Below the pieces are notes generated by a model. That model made no database searches, was not told where the DNA came from, and saw only the letters and a program-made list of their open reading frames with translations. A program made the position numbers and the translations under genes. Shown here in pieces: positions 7,636 to 17,495 of a DNA stretch of 64,000 bases. How positions within the stretch are numbered: position 1 is the first letter of the stretch; the number at the start of each line of letters is the position of its first letter. Origin of the DNA: Micromonospora sediminimaris (GTDB lineage Bacteria > Actinomycetota > Actinomycetes > Mycobacteriales > Micromonosporaceae); assembly GCA_900112325.1 (NCBI GenBank), contig FOLJ01000003.1, positions 426,564 to 490,563 on the forward strand. The letters run 5' to 3'.

Positions 7636-10313
7636 CGGTTCTCCTCTCCCAGACGCAGCACCTCACCGAGGCGCATCCGCCGGTTCATCAGGTTCTCCAC
7701 CGCCAGCCCGGTCACCAGGCCCAGGACCACCAGCCCCAACACCGAAGCCAGGACCAACGGATCCAGGTGATCACGAACCGGCACGCCGGGCACGAACGCG
7801 GACAGCCCGAGGGTCGGCCCCAGGATCCGGGGCAGGGCCACCCCCACCGCCGCCCCGGTCAACGCCGCGACCAGCACCAACGGCACCAGCTCGTACACCA
7901 GCAGCCGTCGGCCACGGCGGGCGGACAGGCCCAGGGTGCGCAGCCGGGACAGCATCCGGCCCCGCCCGGCCGCGTCGGCGACCACCGCGAACCCGACGGC
8001 GAGCACCGCCAGCGCGGTACCCCCGGCCGCGCCGGCCGTGAACGCCAAGGTCAGGACGTCGTTGGCCCCGGTCCGGTCCAGGTTTTCGCGGTACGCCCGC
8101 CAGGTCTCCAGGGCCGCCGGCACCTGGGTACGCGTCACCTCCACCCCGAGCACCGCCGACTGCCGCCGCCGTTGCGCGTCGTCGGCCACCCCCAACAACT
8201 GCGCCTGATCGATGTCGTCACCGGCGACCAGGTACCGGTTCGGGATGATCGGCGTGTACTCGTACTCGGGCAGCGCCTGCCACGGCAGCACCACGAACCG
8301 TTCGGTGCCCAACCCGACGCCCGGGAAGGCGTCGGCCACCTCGGCGACCCGGAACTCGTACAACCTGCCCTGCACATCGACGGCAGCCCGGTCACCGACC
8401 TGCGCCGCCACCTGCGACGACACCACCGCCGGTACCGGCCCGTCACCCCGGGCGGCAGCCCGCAGGGCGGCCGGCACATCCACCTCGACACCGCTGCGCG
8501 CCACCACCTCCGCGAAGGCCGGGCCGTCCACCACCAGCACCCGGGCCGTGCCGATCTGCCGCGACGGCACCCCGGCCCCCGGTGCCAGCCGACGATTCGA
8601 GTCCACCCACACCCGAGCCACCGCCGTCACCCCGGCCACCCCAGACAACGCGTCCTGAGCATCGGGGGAGAAGGTGTACCCGGTCAGCCAGGCGTCCGCC
8701 GGCACCGTCAACGTGGCCGCCCGGTCCCGGGCCGCCGCGACGGTGGTGGTGACCACCCCACCGAAGACCCCGGTGCTGACCGCGACGATCAACACCGCCA
8801 ACGGACCCAGCGCCACGGGCGCACCCCGTCCGGCGCGGGCGACACCGAGGAACAGCACCGCACCCCGGGCCCGCGCGGCCAACCGACCGGCCGCCCGCAG
8901 CGGCCACGGCAACAGCCGCACCGCCACCAGCGCGGCGGCGACCGCGACCAGCACCGGCACCGAACTGAGGTACGCGTCGACCCCGGCGCCCGGGGCGAGA
9001 CCACGGCGGCGCAGCAACACCACCCCGAGCGCGGCCAGCACCAGCACGCCCGCCTCGACGGTCAGCCGCCGCACCGACGGCCGTCGCCACGCCACATCGG
9101 CACGCCCGGTCACCACCCCGACCCGCCGCTGCGAGTGCATCGCCAACACCGGCACCACGGCGGTGGTGAGCACCGCCACCGCCAGCACCAACCACGGAAA
9201 CGCCCCGTCGCGACCCGGCACCCGGCTGCCGACGAACCAACCGACAAGCACCGCCAACGGCTGCACGGGCGCGGACTCGGCGAGGCTACGCAGCCCGATG
9301 GCGGAAAGCGCCGCACCCCGGGCCCGCAGCAACGCGAACTCGTCACGTCGCCGCAGCACCGTCAACCGCGCCGCCAGCACGATCAGCCCGAGCAGGCTGG
9401 CGACCAGCCCCGCCTGCACGACCGCGAGCAGGGCCTGCACCGCGTGCAGTTGCCCGGCGAACCGCGACAGCGCACCGTCCAACGACGTCTGCACGGTCGC
9501 CCCCGAACTCCACGACATGCGGCGGGCCTCGGCCACCGCCGCCGTCACCGACTCCAGCGTCGCCGCGTTCAGGCGTCGCTCGTCGAGGCGGTACCGCCAA
9601 CCACCGACCGCGGGGACACCACTGCCGGCGGATATGACGTCCACCCCGACCCAGTCGGTCACCCCCGCCACGACGTACGGCTCACCGTCCAGCACCGGGA
9701 CCACCGGCTCCAGGGCGTAGCCCAGGTCGTCCCAGACCGGGTCAGCGGCGTCGCGCGGCTCGAACACCCCGACGAGGTGCGCGTCCGCCTGACCGTCGCG
9801 CCCCGCGAACCGCAACCGTTGGCCGGCACGCAACGACAGCGTCTCGGCCACCGCCCCCGACACCACCACCTCCGCCGGGCCGCCCAGGCGGGTACGGGGC
9901 CAGCGCCCGGCGGTCAGCTCGGCCGCCTCCACGACGCCGGTCTGGGCGCGCAGACCGAACATCTTCCGGGCACCGCCGTTCATCGGCGGCTCGTCGCCGA
10001 TGGCGAACAGTTGCTCCTCGTCCAACGACGCCGCGTACCACCGGCGCTCCACCAGGCCCGGCAGCGGCTGCGGCAACTCGGCGGCGTAGCGGTCCAGGTC
10101 CGCCTGCCCGGCGGCCACCGGCGCGGGCCGCTGCCCGGCGAGTGACACGTCCCGCACCAGGTGCGGCAGCCGGGCCACGTCGGCGCGCAACCCCCGATCG
10201 GCGTACTCCCCGGTCAGCCGCGGCGCGGCGGTCAGCAGCAGCGCCGCCACCAACCCCAGCACCGCCAGCAGGCCCACCTGCCCGCCGTACGCCCTGATCC
10301 GCCTCGCGCTCAC
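7632..10313 (-). CDS. FtsX-like ABC transporter permease
   Basis: This large permease of 893 residues has an N-terminal transmembrane helix (about residues 10–30), a long extracytoplasmic region, then three clustered helices, and a second set near the C terminus (LVPLVLVAALTGAAVGVALPRILGPTLGL … LVLASVLGLVVLGLVTGLAV). This duplicated FtsX/MacB_PCD arrangement is typical of actinobacterial DUF214-type permeases that export lipids, peptides or drugs or act on cell-wall enzymes. The substrate cannot be inferred. GTG start at 10313; its 3' end overlaps the ATPase start by 4 bp. It lies 52 bp after the larger permease gene, so all four genes look like one operon. Confidence 0.85.
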   Translation of the reverse strand: MSARRIRAYGGQVGLLAVLGLVAALLLTAAPRLTGEYADRGLRADVARLPHLVRDVSLAGQRPAPVAAGQADLDRYAAELPQPLPGLVERRWYAASLDEEQLFAIGDEPPMNGGARKMFGLRAQTGVVEAAELTAGRWPRTRLGGPAEVVVSGAVAETLSLRAGQRLRFAGRDGQADAHLVGVFEPRDAADPVWDDLGYALEPVVPVLDGEPYVVAGVTDWVGVDVISAGSGVPAVGGWRYRLDERRLNAATLESVTAAVAEARRMSWSSGATVQTSLDGALSRFAGQLHAVQALLAVVQAGLVASLLGLIVLAARLTVLRRRDEFALLRARGAALSAIGLRSLAESAPVQPLAVLVGWFVGSRVPGRDGAFPWLVLAVAVLTTAVVPVLAMHSQRRVGVVTGRADVAWRRPSVRRLTVEAGVLVLAALGVVLLRRRGLAPGAGVDAYLSSVPVLVAVAAALVAVRLLPWPLRAAGRLAARARGAVLFLGVARAGRGAPVALGPLAVLIVAVSTGVFGGVVTTTVAAARDRAATLTVPADAWLTGYTFSPDAQDALSGVAGVTAVARVWVDSNRRLAPGAGVPSRQIGTARVLVVDGPAFAEVVARSGVEVDVPAALRAAARGDGPVPAVVSSQVAAQVGDRAAVDVQGRLYEFRVAEVADAFPGVGLGTERFVVLPWQALPEYEYTPIIPNRYLVAGDDIDQAQLLGVADDAQRRRQSAVLGVEVTRTQVPAALETWRAYRENLDRTGANDVLTLAFTAGAAGGTALAVLAVGFAVVADAAGRGRMLSRLRTLGLSARRGRRLLVYELVPLVLVAALTGAAVGVALPRILGPTLGLSAFVPGVPVRDHLDPLVLASVLGLVVLGLVTGLAVENLMNRRMRLGEVLRLGEENR

Positions 10314-10365
10314 CGGGCCGACCTTTCGTTCGCGACTGCGGGGCTCGCAAGCTCACTCCTCGCGC

Positions 10366-13300
10366 TCACTGGTCCTCCCCGGTGCGCAGGTGCGCGGCGG
10401 TGAGCCGCCGTCGCACGCTTACCGACACCGCGGCGCTGAACGCCAGGGCCAGCGCCAGCAGTCCGACGCCGGTACCCAGCACCGGCGGCCAGTCGACGCT
10501 GAGCAGCGGCGGAGGATCGGGGCGGTCCGCCGACGCAGTCAGGATCACCAGCGGCGCCATCGTCGCCGCCACCCCGATGCCCACGGCCAACCCCACCAGC
10601 ACACCCATACCGGCGAGGAACGACTGCTCGGCCAGCAGCGACCGGGCCACCAGGCGGTGACCCGCGCCGAGGGTGTGCAGCACCGCCAGTTCCCTGGCCC
10701 GGCGCCGTGCCGTGGCGCTGACGTCCACGGCCACGCCCACCGCGGCCAGCAACACCGCAGCCAGGGCGGCGACGAAGAGCGCGCCGCGGGCACCCACGCC
10801 GAACGGGTCGCGAGCCAGCTCGTCGGCGACGTCCTGGCGATCCAGCACGGTCAGGTCGTCGAGCGCGGCGGCGGCCCCGGCGACCTGTGCCGCCGCACCC
10901 GGCCGGGCGGCGACCCACCACTCCTGCGGCGAGCGGACGATGCCATGCTCGTGGAACAGCCGGGTACGCAGCGACGGCAGGTCGACAAGCAACGCGGCGT
11001 CCTCGACGTCGCCGGGCAGGGCCGTGACCCGGTCCACCAGGACCACGTCGACCTCGGCGCCACCCAGGAACAGCCGGGTCTGTGCCCCGACGTCGATGTG
11101 CAGCATGTCCAGCGCCGAACCGGTGGCGACCACCGGCACCCGGCCCGGTCCGGCGGTCCGGGTGACGGCCAGTTGCACAGGGGTGTTCCGGGCGAACCAG
11201 CCCGCCGGTATGTCCCGTTCGTAGCGACCGGCCAGCGTGGTGCCGGAAACCGTCGGCGCGGTGGCGGTACCGGCGCGGTCGACCAGCTGCCACGGCCCGT
11301 CCGCGGTCAGGTCCACCGGGGTGCCGGTGGTGGTGTCCGGGCCGGCACGCAGGTTGGACAGCCGCCAGTCGAGGTTCAGCCGCGGACCACCGAGGGTCTC
11401 GGCGGTGAAGCCGGCCAGCCGCCACGGCCCGTCGCCGGCCGGCAGCTCGACGGAGAACCGCAGCGGCTCACCATCCCAGCCGGTCGAGCCCAGCGCCACC
11501 CGACGGTGTTCGCCCCGGGCGTCGCTGAGCACCATTTCGTGACGGATGGGCACGCCACTGTCGACGTCACCGCGGGTACGTAGTTGGCCGGTCAGTCGGG
11601 TACCGGTCGGCAACACCGTCTCCGGTGCCGGTACCCGCGCGTCGACGAGGCCGCCGAGCAGCCGGTCGGTGGATCCACCGGCCAGGTCGGCACGGAGCCG
11701 CAGCACCTGGTCGGCGGCGTCGGCGTCCACCGCCACCATGGTGGCCGGTTCGGCGCCGGCGCCGAGCCGTACCGGCTCGCGCCAGGCCGGCAGGACCGCC
11801 CGGATCCCCGGCAGGTCGGCGAGCTGGTCGGCGCGGCCGTCGGGGGCGGCGCCGGTGGCCTCGGTGAGCCGCAGGTCGGCACCGACCCGGTGGGCGGCCT
11901 GGTCGTCGAGGGAACGTTGCGAGGTTCCGGCGAGGGACCAGGCCAGGGTGCCGACCGCCACGGCGAGGGCGAGCAGCAGCACCGGGCCGGCGTGCGGACG
12001 CCGCCCGGCCTGCCAGGTGCCGAGCATGACAGCGGTCCACGGCCGACGGTCCACCCAGCGTTCCGTCAGCCGCACCAGCGGCGGCAGCAGCCGCAACGCG
12101 AGCACCGCCCCGGCCAGCACACCGAGCGTCGGCGCGGCCGCCAGCAGCGGATCGACGCCCAGTTCGCCGCCCCGGGACCGGGACAGCGGGGACGAGTACC
12201 TGCTCAGCTGGTACCAGCTGAGCAGGGCCAGGCCGACGAGCAGGACGTCCAGTCCGGCCCGCTGCACCATGCCCCGCCGGCTCGGGCGGGAGCGGCTGGC
12301 CAGGTCCGCGACGTAGCTGTCGCCGCGGCGCAGACTCGGACCGATCATCGCGGCCGCGCAGCCGGCGGCCGCGAGCCCGGCCACCAGCCACACCGTCGGG
12401 TCGGCCCAGTCCGGCCGCAGCGAGACGGCGGCGAGTCCGGGCAGCCGGTCGGCCAGCCCCAGCAGCTCCACCACGAGCGGCGGGGCGAGAAACACGGCCG
12501 GCAGGACGACCAGGGTGGCTTCCCGGGCGGTCAGCCCGGCCACCTGCCAGCGGGCCGCGCCCCGGGCGCGCAGCAGCGCGGTCTCACCCCGCCGGTGCTC
12601 GGTGAGCAGGATCGCCACGAGCAGCAGCGCGTACCCGCCGAGCACCACCACCAGCAGCATCGGAGTGACCAGGGCGGACCGGCCGACGAGGGTGGCCTGG
12701 CGCAGCCGCTGCACCAGGTCCACCAGGTTACCGCTGACCACCGCCGAGTCGCCGAGGCCGGCTTCGGTCGGGCTGCTCGTGGTGATCCGGCCGGCGGCGT
12801 CGGCGAGCCGGTCCAGGGCGGTCGGGCCGACCCCGGCCAGGTCAGGCTCGACCAGCCAGCCGGCGGAGGCGTTGGCCAGGAAGTGGGTGTCGAAGTCATC
12901 CCGGGACACCGTCATCGGGCCGTAGGTGGCCGCCTGCGGCAGCGAACCGGTCGTCGTCTCCGGCGCCAACCGCCAGTACGCGGCATCCGGGTCGACCGGA
13001 GTGAACACGCCCGTCACGACGACCTCGGTGACCTGCCCGCTGAGCCCGTCGGTGATCGGGATGCGGTCGCCGACACCCACCCGCAGCGTCGTCGCGGCCA
13101 CCTCGGCGATCGCGGTCTGCACCGGACCGGCCCCGGTCTGCGGCCACGACCCGGCGGTCAGCCGCGCGTGCGCGGGCAGATCGTCGAGGAACATCACCGA
13201 CGCGTAGGTGGCCCCGCTGCGGTCGGCGACGGCGTCGCCGGTGTCTCCGCGCAGCTGCCGACCGGCCGCGTACCCGGCGGTGCTGACCCGGGCCGGTAGG

Positions 13301-13563
13301 CCGGCCAGGTCGGCGGCGACCTGCTTGCGCAACGCGTCGTCACGGTCCCGCAGCGCCTCCGCGGTGCGGCCGGCGGAGGCACGTACCAGAATCGAGCGTT
13401 CCTCGGCGGTGGCCGCCGTCAGCACGTTGCGGGTGCCGGAGTCGACGACGTCCCGGTTGTACGCGGCCAGACCGGCGAGCGCGACGGTGGCCACCAGCGC
13501 CGCCCCGGCGGCCGCCAGCAGCAGACCCCTCGTGGCCCGGGCACGCCGCAACGCGAACCTCAT
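10366..13563 (-). CDS. FtsX-like ABC transporter permease (large)
   Basis: This is the first gene of the four-gene exporter operon and encodes 1,065 residues. Layout: an N-terminal helix (GLLLAAAGAALVATVALAGLAAYN), a first extracytoplasmic domain, helices near residues 270–520, a second large extracytoplasmic domain, and a final group of three helices (ALFVAALAAVLLAAVGVAVDVSA … MGVLVGLAVGIGVAATMAPLVILT … GTGVGLLALALAFSAAVSVSV). This is a duplicated FtsX permease. The ATG at 13563 (MRFALRRARATRG) is favoured over an upstream in-frame start at 13620 because AGGA precedes it and the basic N terminus then abuts the helix. A 28-bp perfect palindrome sits within its coding region. Confidence 0.83.
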   Translation of the reverse strand: MRFALRRARATRGLLLAAAGAALVATVALAGLAAYNRDVVDSGTRNVLTAATAEERSILVRASAGRTAEALRDRDDALRKQVAADLAGLPARVSTAGYAAGRQLRGDTGDAVADRSGATYASVMFLDDLPAHARLTAGSWPQTGAGPVQTAIAEVAATTLRVGVGDRIPITDGLSGQVTEVVVTGVFTPVDPDAAYWRLAPETTTGSLPQAATYGPMTVSRDDFDTHFLANASAGWLVEPDLAGVGPTALDRLADAAGRITTSSPTEAGLGDSAVVSGNLVDLVQRLRQATLVGRSALVTPMLLVVVLGGYALLLVAILLTEHRRGETALLRARGAARWQVAGLTAREATLVVLPAVFLAPPLVVELLGLADRLPGLAAVSLRPDWADPTVWLVAGLAAAGCAAAMIGPSLRRGDSYVADLASRSRPSRRGMVQRAGLDVLLVGLALLSWYQLSRYSSPLSRSRGGELGVDPLLAAAPTLGVLAGAVLALRLLPPLVRLTERWVDRRPWTAVMLGTWQAGRRPHAGPVLLLALAVAVGTLAWSLAGTSQRSLDDQAAHRVGADLRLTEATGAAPDGRADQLADLPGIRAVLPAWREPVRLGAGAEPATMVAVDADAADQVLRLRADLAGGSTDRLLGGLVDARVPAPETVLPTGTRLTGQLRTRGDVDSGVPIRHEMVLSDARGEHRRVALGSTGWDGEPLRFSVELPAGDGPWRLAGFTAETLGGPRLNLDWRLSNLRAGPDTTTGTPVDLTADGPWQLVDRAGTATAPTVSGTTLAGRYERDIPAGWFARNTPVQLAVTRTAGPGRVPVVATGSALDMLHIDVGAQTRLFLGGAEVDVVLVDRVTALPGDVEDAALLVDLPSLRTRLFHEHGIVRSPQEWWVAARPGAAAQVAGAAAALDDLTVLDRQDVADELARDPFGVGARGALFVAALAAVLLAAVGVAVDVSATARRRARELAVLHTLGAGHRLVARSLLAEQSFLAGMGVLVGLAVGIGVAATMAPLVILTASADRPDPPPLLSVDWPPVLGTGVGLLALALAFSAAVSVSVRRRLTAAHLRTGEDQ
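12199..12226. repeat. 28-bp perfect palindrome inside a permease gene
   Basis: The half-site CCTGCTCAGCTGGT is followed immediately by its exact reverse complement, with no spacer. It encodes the segment LLSWYQLSR around a transmembrane helix. No gene boundary is nearby. Confidence 0.9.
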
Positions 13564-13671
13564 GTGTCCTGTACCCCCGCCGGTCCGCGGGCCGGTGTGG
13601 CCCCTGGTTGCTGCCGTCATGCACCAGGAGGGGCCGAGTCCCGCGAAAGGTTCGCAGCGGTGATCGTTTCG

Positions 13672-14406
13672 TTATGCGGGGACGCGGCCTCCGCTGCCGG
13701 GGCCCAGGTCACCGGCGCGGTGGTGCCGCCGGCAGAGCACCTGGTACCGCACGTCCGCGGTGTCGACGGTGTCGCCGATGACGACCTGCGCGCCCTCGCG
13801 GGCCACCCGCCCGTCGGCGACCCGGGCGTTGAGCAGGCCCTCACGGCCGCACCAGCAGAGCACCTCGACCTGGATCCGGGCCACCGAGTCGGCCAGCTCG
13901 AACAGCCGCTGCGCCGCCGGGAACAGGCTGGAGCGGAAGTCGGTGGCCAGGCCGAAGGCGTACACGTCGACGTCGTAGCTGTCGACCAGGTCGGCCATCT
14001 GCTCCACGTGCTCGACCCCGTAGAAGCTGGCCTCGTCGCAGATCAGGTAGTCCACCCGTACCCCGTCGGCCCAGGCGTCGCGCACAAGCGTGCGCAGGTC
14101 GAGCGCGTCGGTCACCTCGATGGCCTCGTGGGCCAGACCGATGCGGGTGGTGACCTGCGGGCCCAGGGAGCGGTCGATGCGGGTGGTCACCAGTCCCCGG
14201 CGGCCCTGCCGGGCATGGTTGTAGTTCATCTGCAGCGCCATCGTGGACTTGCCGCAGTCCATCGGCCCCCAGTAGAACCGCAGCGCGGCGGCGTGCGCCG
14301 GCCGCCCGTCGACGCCACGGGCGGCGACGCACCCGGCCGGGCTGTCGCCCGCGGCGGGCAGGGTCGGGCGGGCCAGGCAGGTCGGTACGGCGTCGTCGGT
14401 CGTCAC
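13672..14406 (-). CDS. tdk: Thymidine kinase (type II)
   Basis: Thymidine kinase phosphorylates thymidine to dTMP in the pyrimidine salvage pathway. In this 244-residue protein the P-loop is FYWGPMDCGKSTMAL (about residues 44–58), Walker B is DYLICDEASFYG, and the zinc/lasso region has the cysteine pairs CWCGRE and CRRHHR near the C terminus, as in the tetrameric type II enzymes of bacteria and eukaryotes. The N-terminal 40 residues before the P-loop are longer than in E. coli; a later start is possible. It sits alone between the exporter operon and an MFS gene on the same strand. Confidence 0.88.
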   Translation of the reverse strand: MTTDDAVPTCLARPTLPAAGDSPAGCVAARGVDGRPAHAAALRFYWGPMDCGKSTMALQMNYNHARQGRRGLVTTRIDRSLGPQVTTRIGLAHEAIEVTDALDLRTLVRDAWADGVRVDYLICDEASFYGVEHVEQMADLVDSYDVDVYAFGLATDFRSSLFPAAQRLFELADSVARIQVEVLCWCGREGLLNARVADGRVAREGAQVVIGDTVDTADVRYQVLCRRHHRAGDLGPGSGGRVPA

Positions 14407-14487
14407 GGACCGGCAGCCTAGTGCGGTGTGCTCCCGGCTGGCGCGGTCGACCCGGCCGGGGTGTCGATCATCGCATCGGCGCCCGGG

Positions 14488-15882
14488 TCAGAGCACCCGG
14501 GGCGGGGTGTTGCCGGCGGCGACGATGGCCCGTCGGATCGGCACCGCCAACAGCAGCAGGAAGCCGACCACGAAGAAGATCAGCAGCGAGACCAGACCGA
14601 CCCGGTAGGAGTTGGTGAGCTGGAACACCAGCCCGAACGCCGCCGGTCCGAGCCAACTGGTGCCCTTGTCGCTGATCTCGTAGAAGCCGTAGTACTCACC
14701 CTCCTTGCCGTCGGGGATCAACTGACTGAACAGCGACCTGCTCAGTGCCTGACTGCCGCCGAGGACCAGGCCGATGGCCGCGCCGAGCACCATGAACGGC
14801 AGCGGATCCTCAGCGGGCAACCGGAACGCCGCGACGATCACCAAGGTCCACAGCACCAGGCTCAGCAGGACCGTCTTCCACGCCCCGATCCGACCGGCCA
14901 ACGCGCCGAGGGTCAACGCGCCGCCGAAGGCCAGGAACTGCACCAGCAGGATCGTCACGATCAGGGTGCTCTGCCCCAGCCGTAGCTCCTCGGTGCCGTA
15001 CACGCTGGCCAGCGTGATAACGGTCTGGATGCCGTCGTTGTAGACCAGGAACGCCAGCAGGAAGAACAGCGTCAGCGGGTACGTCTTCATCCCCCGCAGG
15101 GTGCGCCCGAGCTGCCGGAACCCGTCGGTGAGCACGTTGCCGCGGCCGGCGGCGGCCAGCGCGGCGGCAGTCGGGTGCTCCCGCAGCCAGCGCAATGGCA
15201 CCAGGGTGAACGCCGCCCACCACAGCCCGGCCGACACGATCGACCAGCGGGCCAGATCCAGGGTGCGCTCGGCGGTGCCGTTGTCGAACGACTGCACCAC
15301 GACCAGGTTCAACGCCAGCAGCAGACCGCCGCCCAGGTAACCCAGCGCCCAGCCTCTGCTGGAGATGCCGTCGCGTTCGTCCGGCCCGCCCAGCTGCGGC
15401 AGGAACGAGTTGTACACCACGATCGACGCCCCGAAGGCGATGTTGGCGATCAGCAGCAGCACGCCGCCGAGCAGGTACCGGTCGCCGGTGACGAAGAGCA
15501 TCGCGGTGGTGGCGAACGCGCCGGTGAACGCGCTTGCGGCCAGCAGCCGCTTCTTGTGCAGCGACCGGTCGGCGATCGCGCCGATCACCGGCAGCACGAA
15601 GACGGTCAGCAGCACCGACAGCGAGATCGTGTACGGGTAGTACGACCCGGCGGCCACCTTGATGCCCAGCGGATAGACGTAGCCGCTGCAGTTGTCGGCA
15701 CCGGGTTCGCAGCCGGCAGCGAGCTTGGCGACGCTTGTCAGGTACGGCCCCAGGAACACCGTGATGACTGTGGTCTGGAAGGCCGAGTTCGCCCAGTCGT
15801 AGAAGTACCAGCCGGTGCGTTCGCGCCGGGTGCTTCGCGGTGGTGGGATGTCCTGCGCCGCCGGGGTGACCGTCTCGGCCAT
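14488..15882 (-). CDS. MFS transporter, UMF1/Atg22-like
   Basis: The protein of 464 residues is a 12-helix major facilitator. The signature YFYDWANSAFQTTVITVFLGPYLTSVAK (about residues 27–54) is diagnostic of the UMF1 family, bacterial relatives of the yeast vacuolar amino-acid effluxer Atg22. Further features are a cysteine-bearing loop after helix 1 (CEPGADNCSGYVYPLG) and the charged ADRSLHKKRLL loop between helices 2 and 3. The substrate is unknown; amino acids are a guess from Atg22. It lies 21 bp upstream of, and on the opposite side to the promoter of, the glycerophosphodiesterase gene on the same strand, and may be co-transcribed with it. Confidence 0.82.
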   Translation of the reverse strand: MAETVTPAAQDIPPPRSTRRERTGWYFYDWANSAFQTTVITVFLGPYLTSVAKLAAGCEPGADNCSGYVYPLGIKVAAGSYYPYTISLSVLLTVFVLPVIGAIADRSLHKKRLLAASAFTGAFATTAMLFVTGDRYLLGGVLLLIANIAFGASIVVYNSFLPQLGGPDERDGISSRGWALGYLGGGLLLALNLVVVQSFDNGTAERTLDLARWSIVSAGLWWAAFTLVPLRWLREHPTAAALAAAGRGNVLTDGFRQLGRTLRGMKTYPLTLFFLLAFLVYNDGIQTVITLASVYGTEELRLGQSTLIVTILLVQFLAFGGALTLGALAGRIGAWKTVLLSLVLWTLVIVAAFRLPAEDPLPFMVLGAAIGLVLGGSQALSRSLFSQLIPDGKEGEYYGFYEISDKGTSWLGPAAFGLVFQLTNSYRVGLVSLLIFFVVGFLLLLAVPIRRAIVAAGNTPPRVL

Positions 15883-15903
15883 GGGGGTCCTCCGCCCAGG
15901 TGT

Positions 15904-16674
15904 TCAGGCGGCCCAGTGGCCGCGGCTGCGGTAGACGTCGCGCAGCACGCCGACGTGGTCGGTCATGATGCCATCAACCCCAAGATCAAGTAACTCGTGC
16001 ATCTCGGCAGGTTCGTCGATCGTCCAGACGTGCACCTGCAGGCCGAGCCGGTGGGCCGTGCGCAGGAAGCGACGGTCGACCACCGGCACCCGCCCGTAGC
16101 GCACCGGCACCTGCGCGGCCACCACCGACGGCGGTAACCGCAGCGGCCGTCCGGCCCACGAGGCCCACCGCAGCCGGGCCACTCCGCGTACCCCGAGGCT
16201 GGTGGCGACGCGTCCGCCGGTCAGCGCCCGCAGCCGGGTCAGCCGGGCGTCGCTGAACGAGGCCAGCAGCACCCGGTCGGCGGCGCGAGCCCGGTCGACA
16301 GTGGTCACCGTGGGCGTCACCCCCTGGTCGGACTTGACGTCGATGTTGAACCGCACCTGTGGCCACGCGCCGAGCACCTCGTCGAGGCGGGGCACCACGG
16401 CGGAGCCGCCGACGCGCACCGTGGCCAGGTCGGCCCAGCGCATGGCGCCCACCCGGCCACGCTGCCCGGTGACCCGCTCCAGGGTGTCGTCGTGGAACAC
16501 CACGGCCACCCCGTCGGCGGTGCTGTGCACGTCGGTCTCGACGTACCGATAGCCCAGCTCGACCGCCCGCGCGAACGCGGCGGCGGTGTTCTCGTCGCCG
16601 TCGGCGGCGCCGCCGCGATGGGCGAAGGCCAGCGGCGCGGGTGCGTCGAGGTAGGGGTGCGCGTTCGTGGGCAC
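15904..16674 (-). CDS. Glycerophosphodiester phosphodiesterase
   Basis: This enzyme hydrolyses glycerophosphodiesters to glycerol-3-phosphate and an alcohol, recycling phospholipid head groups. The catalytic site is visible near the N terminus: AFAHRGG, ENTAAAF, and YVETDVHSTADGVAVVFHDDTLERVTG, supplying the conserved His, Glu, Glu/Asp and second His. The C-terminal DEPAEMHELLDLGVDGIMTDHVGVL segment is the usual GDPD end. The 256-residue frame starts at the GTG at 16674 (VPTNAHPYLDAP…), chosen because upstream in-frame sequence is low-complexity and not conserved-looking. No signal peptide, so cytoplasmic. The MFS gene follows downstream on the same strand. Confidence 0.88.
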   Translation of the reverse strand: MPTNAHPYLDAPAPLAFAHRGGAADGDENTAAAFARAVELGYRYVETDVHSTADGVAVVFHDDTLERVTGQRGRVGAMRWADLATVRVGGSAVVPRLDEVLGAWPQVRFNIDVKSDQGVTPTVTTVDRARAADRVLLASFSDARLTRLRALTGGRVATSLGVRGVARLRWASWAGRPLRLPPSVVAAQVPVRYGRVPVVDRRFLRTAHRLGLQVHVWTIDEPAEMHELLDLGVDGIMTDHVGVLRDVYRSRGHWAA

Positions 16675-16780
16675 GCGGCGCAGTATGCCTGGCCCCGGTG
16701 ACCGCCCGGTGGCGGGCCGGCGGCGACCCGGATTCGTCCCGTCGTCCACGCCCCATCCGATACCCACCGGTGATTGCCGG

Positions 16781-17494
16781 ATGCCGGACAGTAACCTTCC
16801 CTGCTCGGTCGGCACCGGCGACGATGCCCCGGTGATGCCGTGGACGAGTTCTGTACCGCGACGAGACGACCCGCCCTCGACGCCGGCGGCGCTGACCATC
16901 CGCCCGGTGCACCCGCTGCCCGGACGCGTCGCGCCACCGCGCCGCCCGGCGACCCGCGATCTTCCGCCGGGGTTCGGGGCGCTGCTGGTCACGACCCTGG
17001 CCGCCGGCAGCCCCTGGGGGTACGAGGTGCTGCGGGAACTGAGCGTCAACCTGCCCCGCATCGACGGCCCGGCCGGGATCCTCACGACCGCGGTCGACGC
17101 GCTGCTGCTGGGGCTGTCGTGGCTGCGGTGGGGCAGCCCGGACACCCTGTCCAGCTACCAGCTCGCGCGCACCGCCCAGGTGGCGCTGTTCGTCCTGATC
17201 GTGCTGGTGCTGCTGCGCAGGTTGGCCGCCTGGGCCACGCCTCCCCGGGCGTACCGCTTCTTCGGCACGCTCGGCGCGACGGTCGTGGCGGCGACGCTCG
17301 CCACGACCGGCGGCGCCCTGGTGCATCTGGCCGTCGACAGCGGCGTCTACACCGGGTCGGCGATGCGTGCGGAACTGCTGAACGAACTGGTACGGGCACT
17401 GCTGTGCGGGTTCGTCGTCGGCCTGCTGCTCGCGGCGGCACCGGCACGGCGGCGCCGGCCGCGACCGACCGTTCCCGGTCTGGGAGGCAACTGA
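16781..17494 (+). CDS. Unrecognised membrane protein, cassette gene 1
   Basis: I do not recognise this family. The product (about 237 residues from the ATG at 16781, or 219 from 16835) has a proline/arginine-rich cytoplasmic-looking N terminus and about four hydrophobic segments: FGALLVTTLAAGSPWG, AGILTTAVDALLLGLSWL, VALFVLIVLVLLRRLAAW, and later GATVVAATLATTGGALVHLAV and ALLCGFVVGLLLAAAP. It ends 1 bp before the start of the next gene, so the two are almost certainly co-transcribed. The start is uncertain. A role with the two downstream gene products is inferred only from spacing. Confidence 0.6.
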   Translation: MPDSNLPCSVGTGDDAPVMPWTSSVPRRDDPPSTPAALTIRPVHPLPGRVAPPRRPATRDLPPGFGALLVTTLAAGSPWGYEVLRELSVNLPRIDGPAGILTTAVDALLLGLSWLRWGSPDTLSSYQLARTAQVALFVLIVLVLLRRLAAWATPPRAYRFFGTLGATVVAATLATTGGALVHLAVDSGVYTGSAMRAELLNELVRALLCGFVVGLLLAAAPARRRRPRPTVPGLGGN

Positions 17495-17495
17495 C

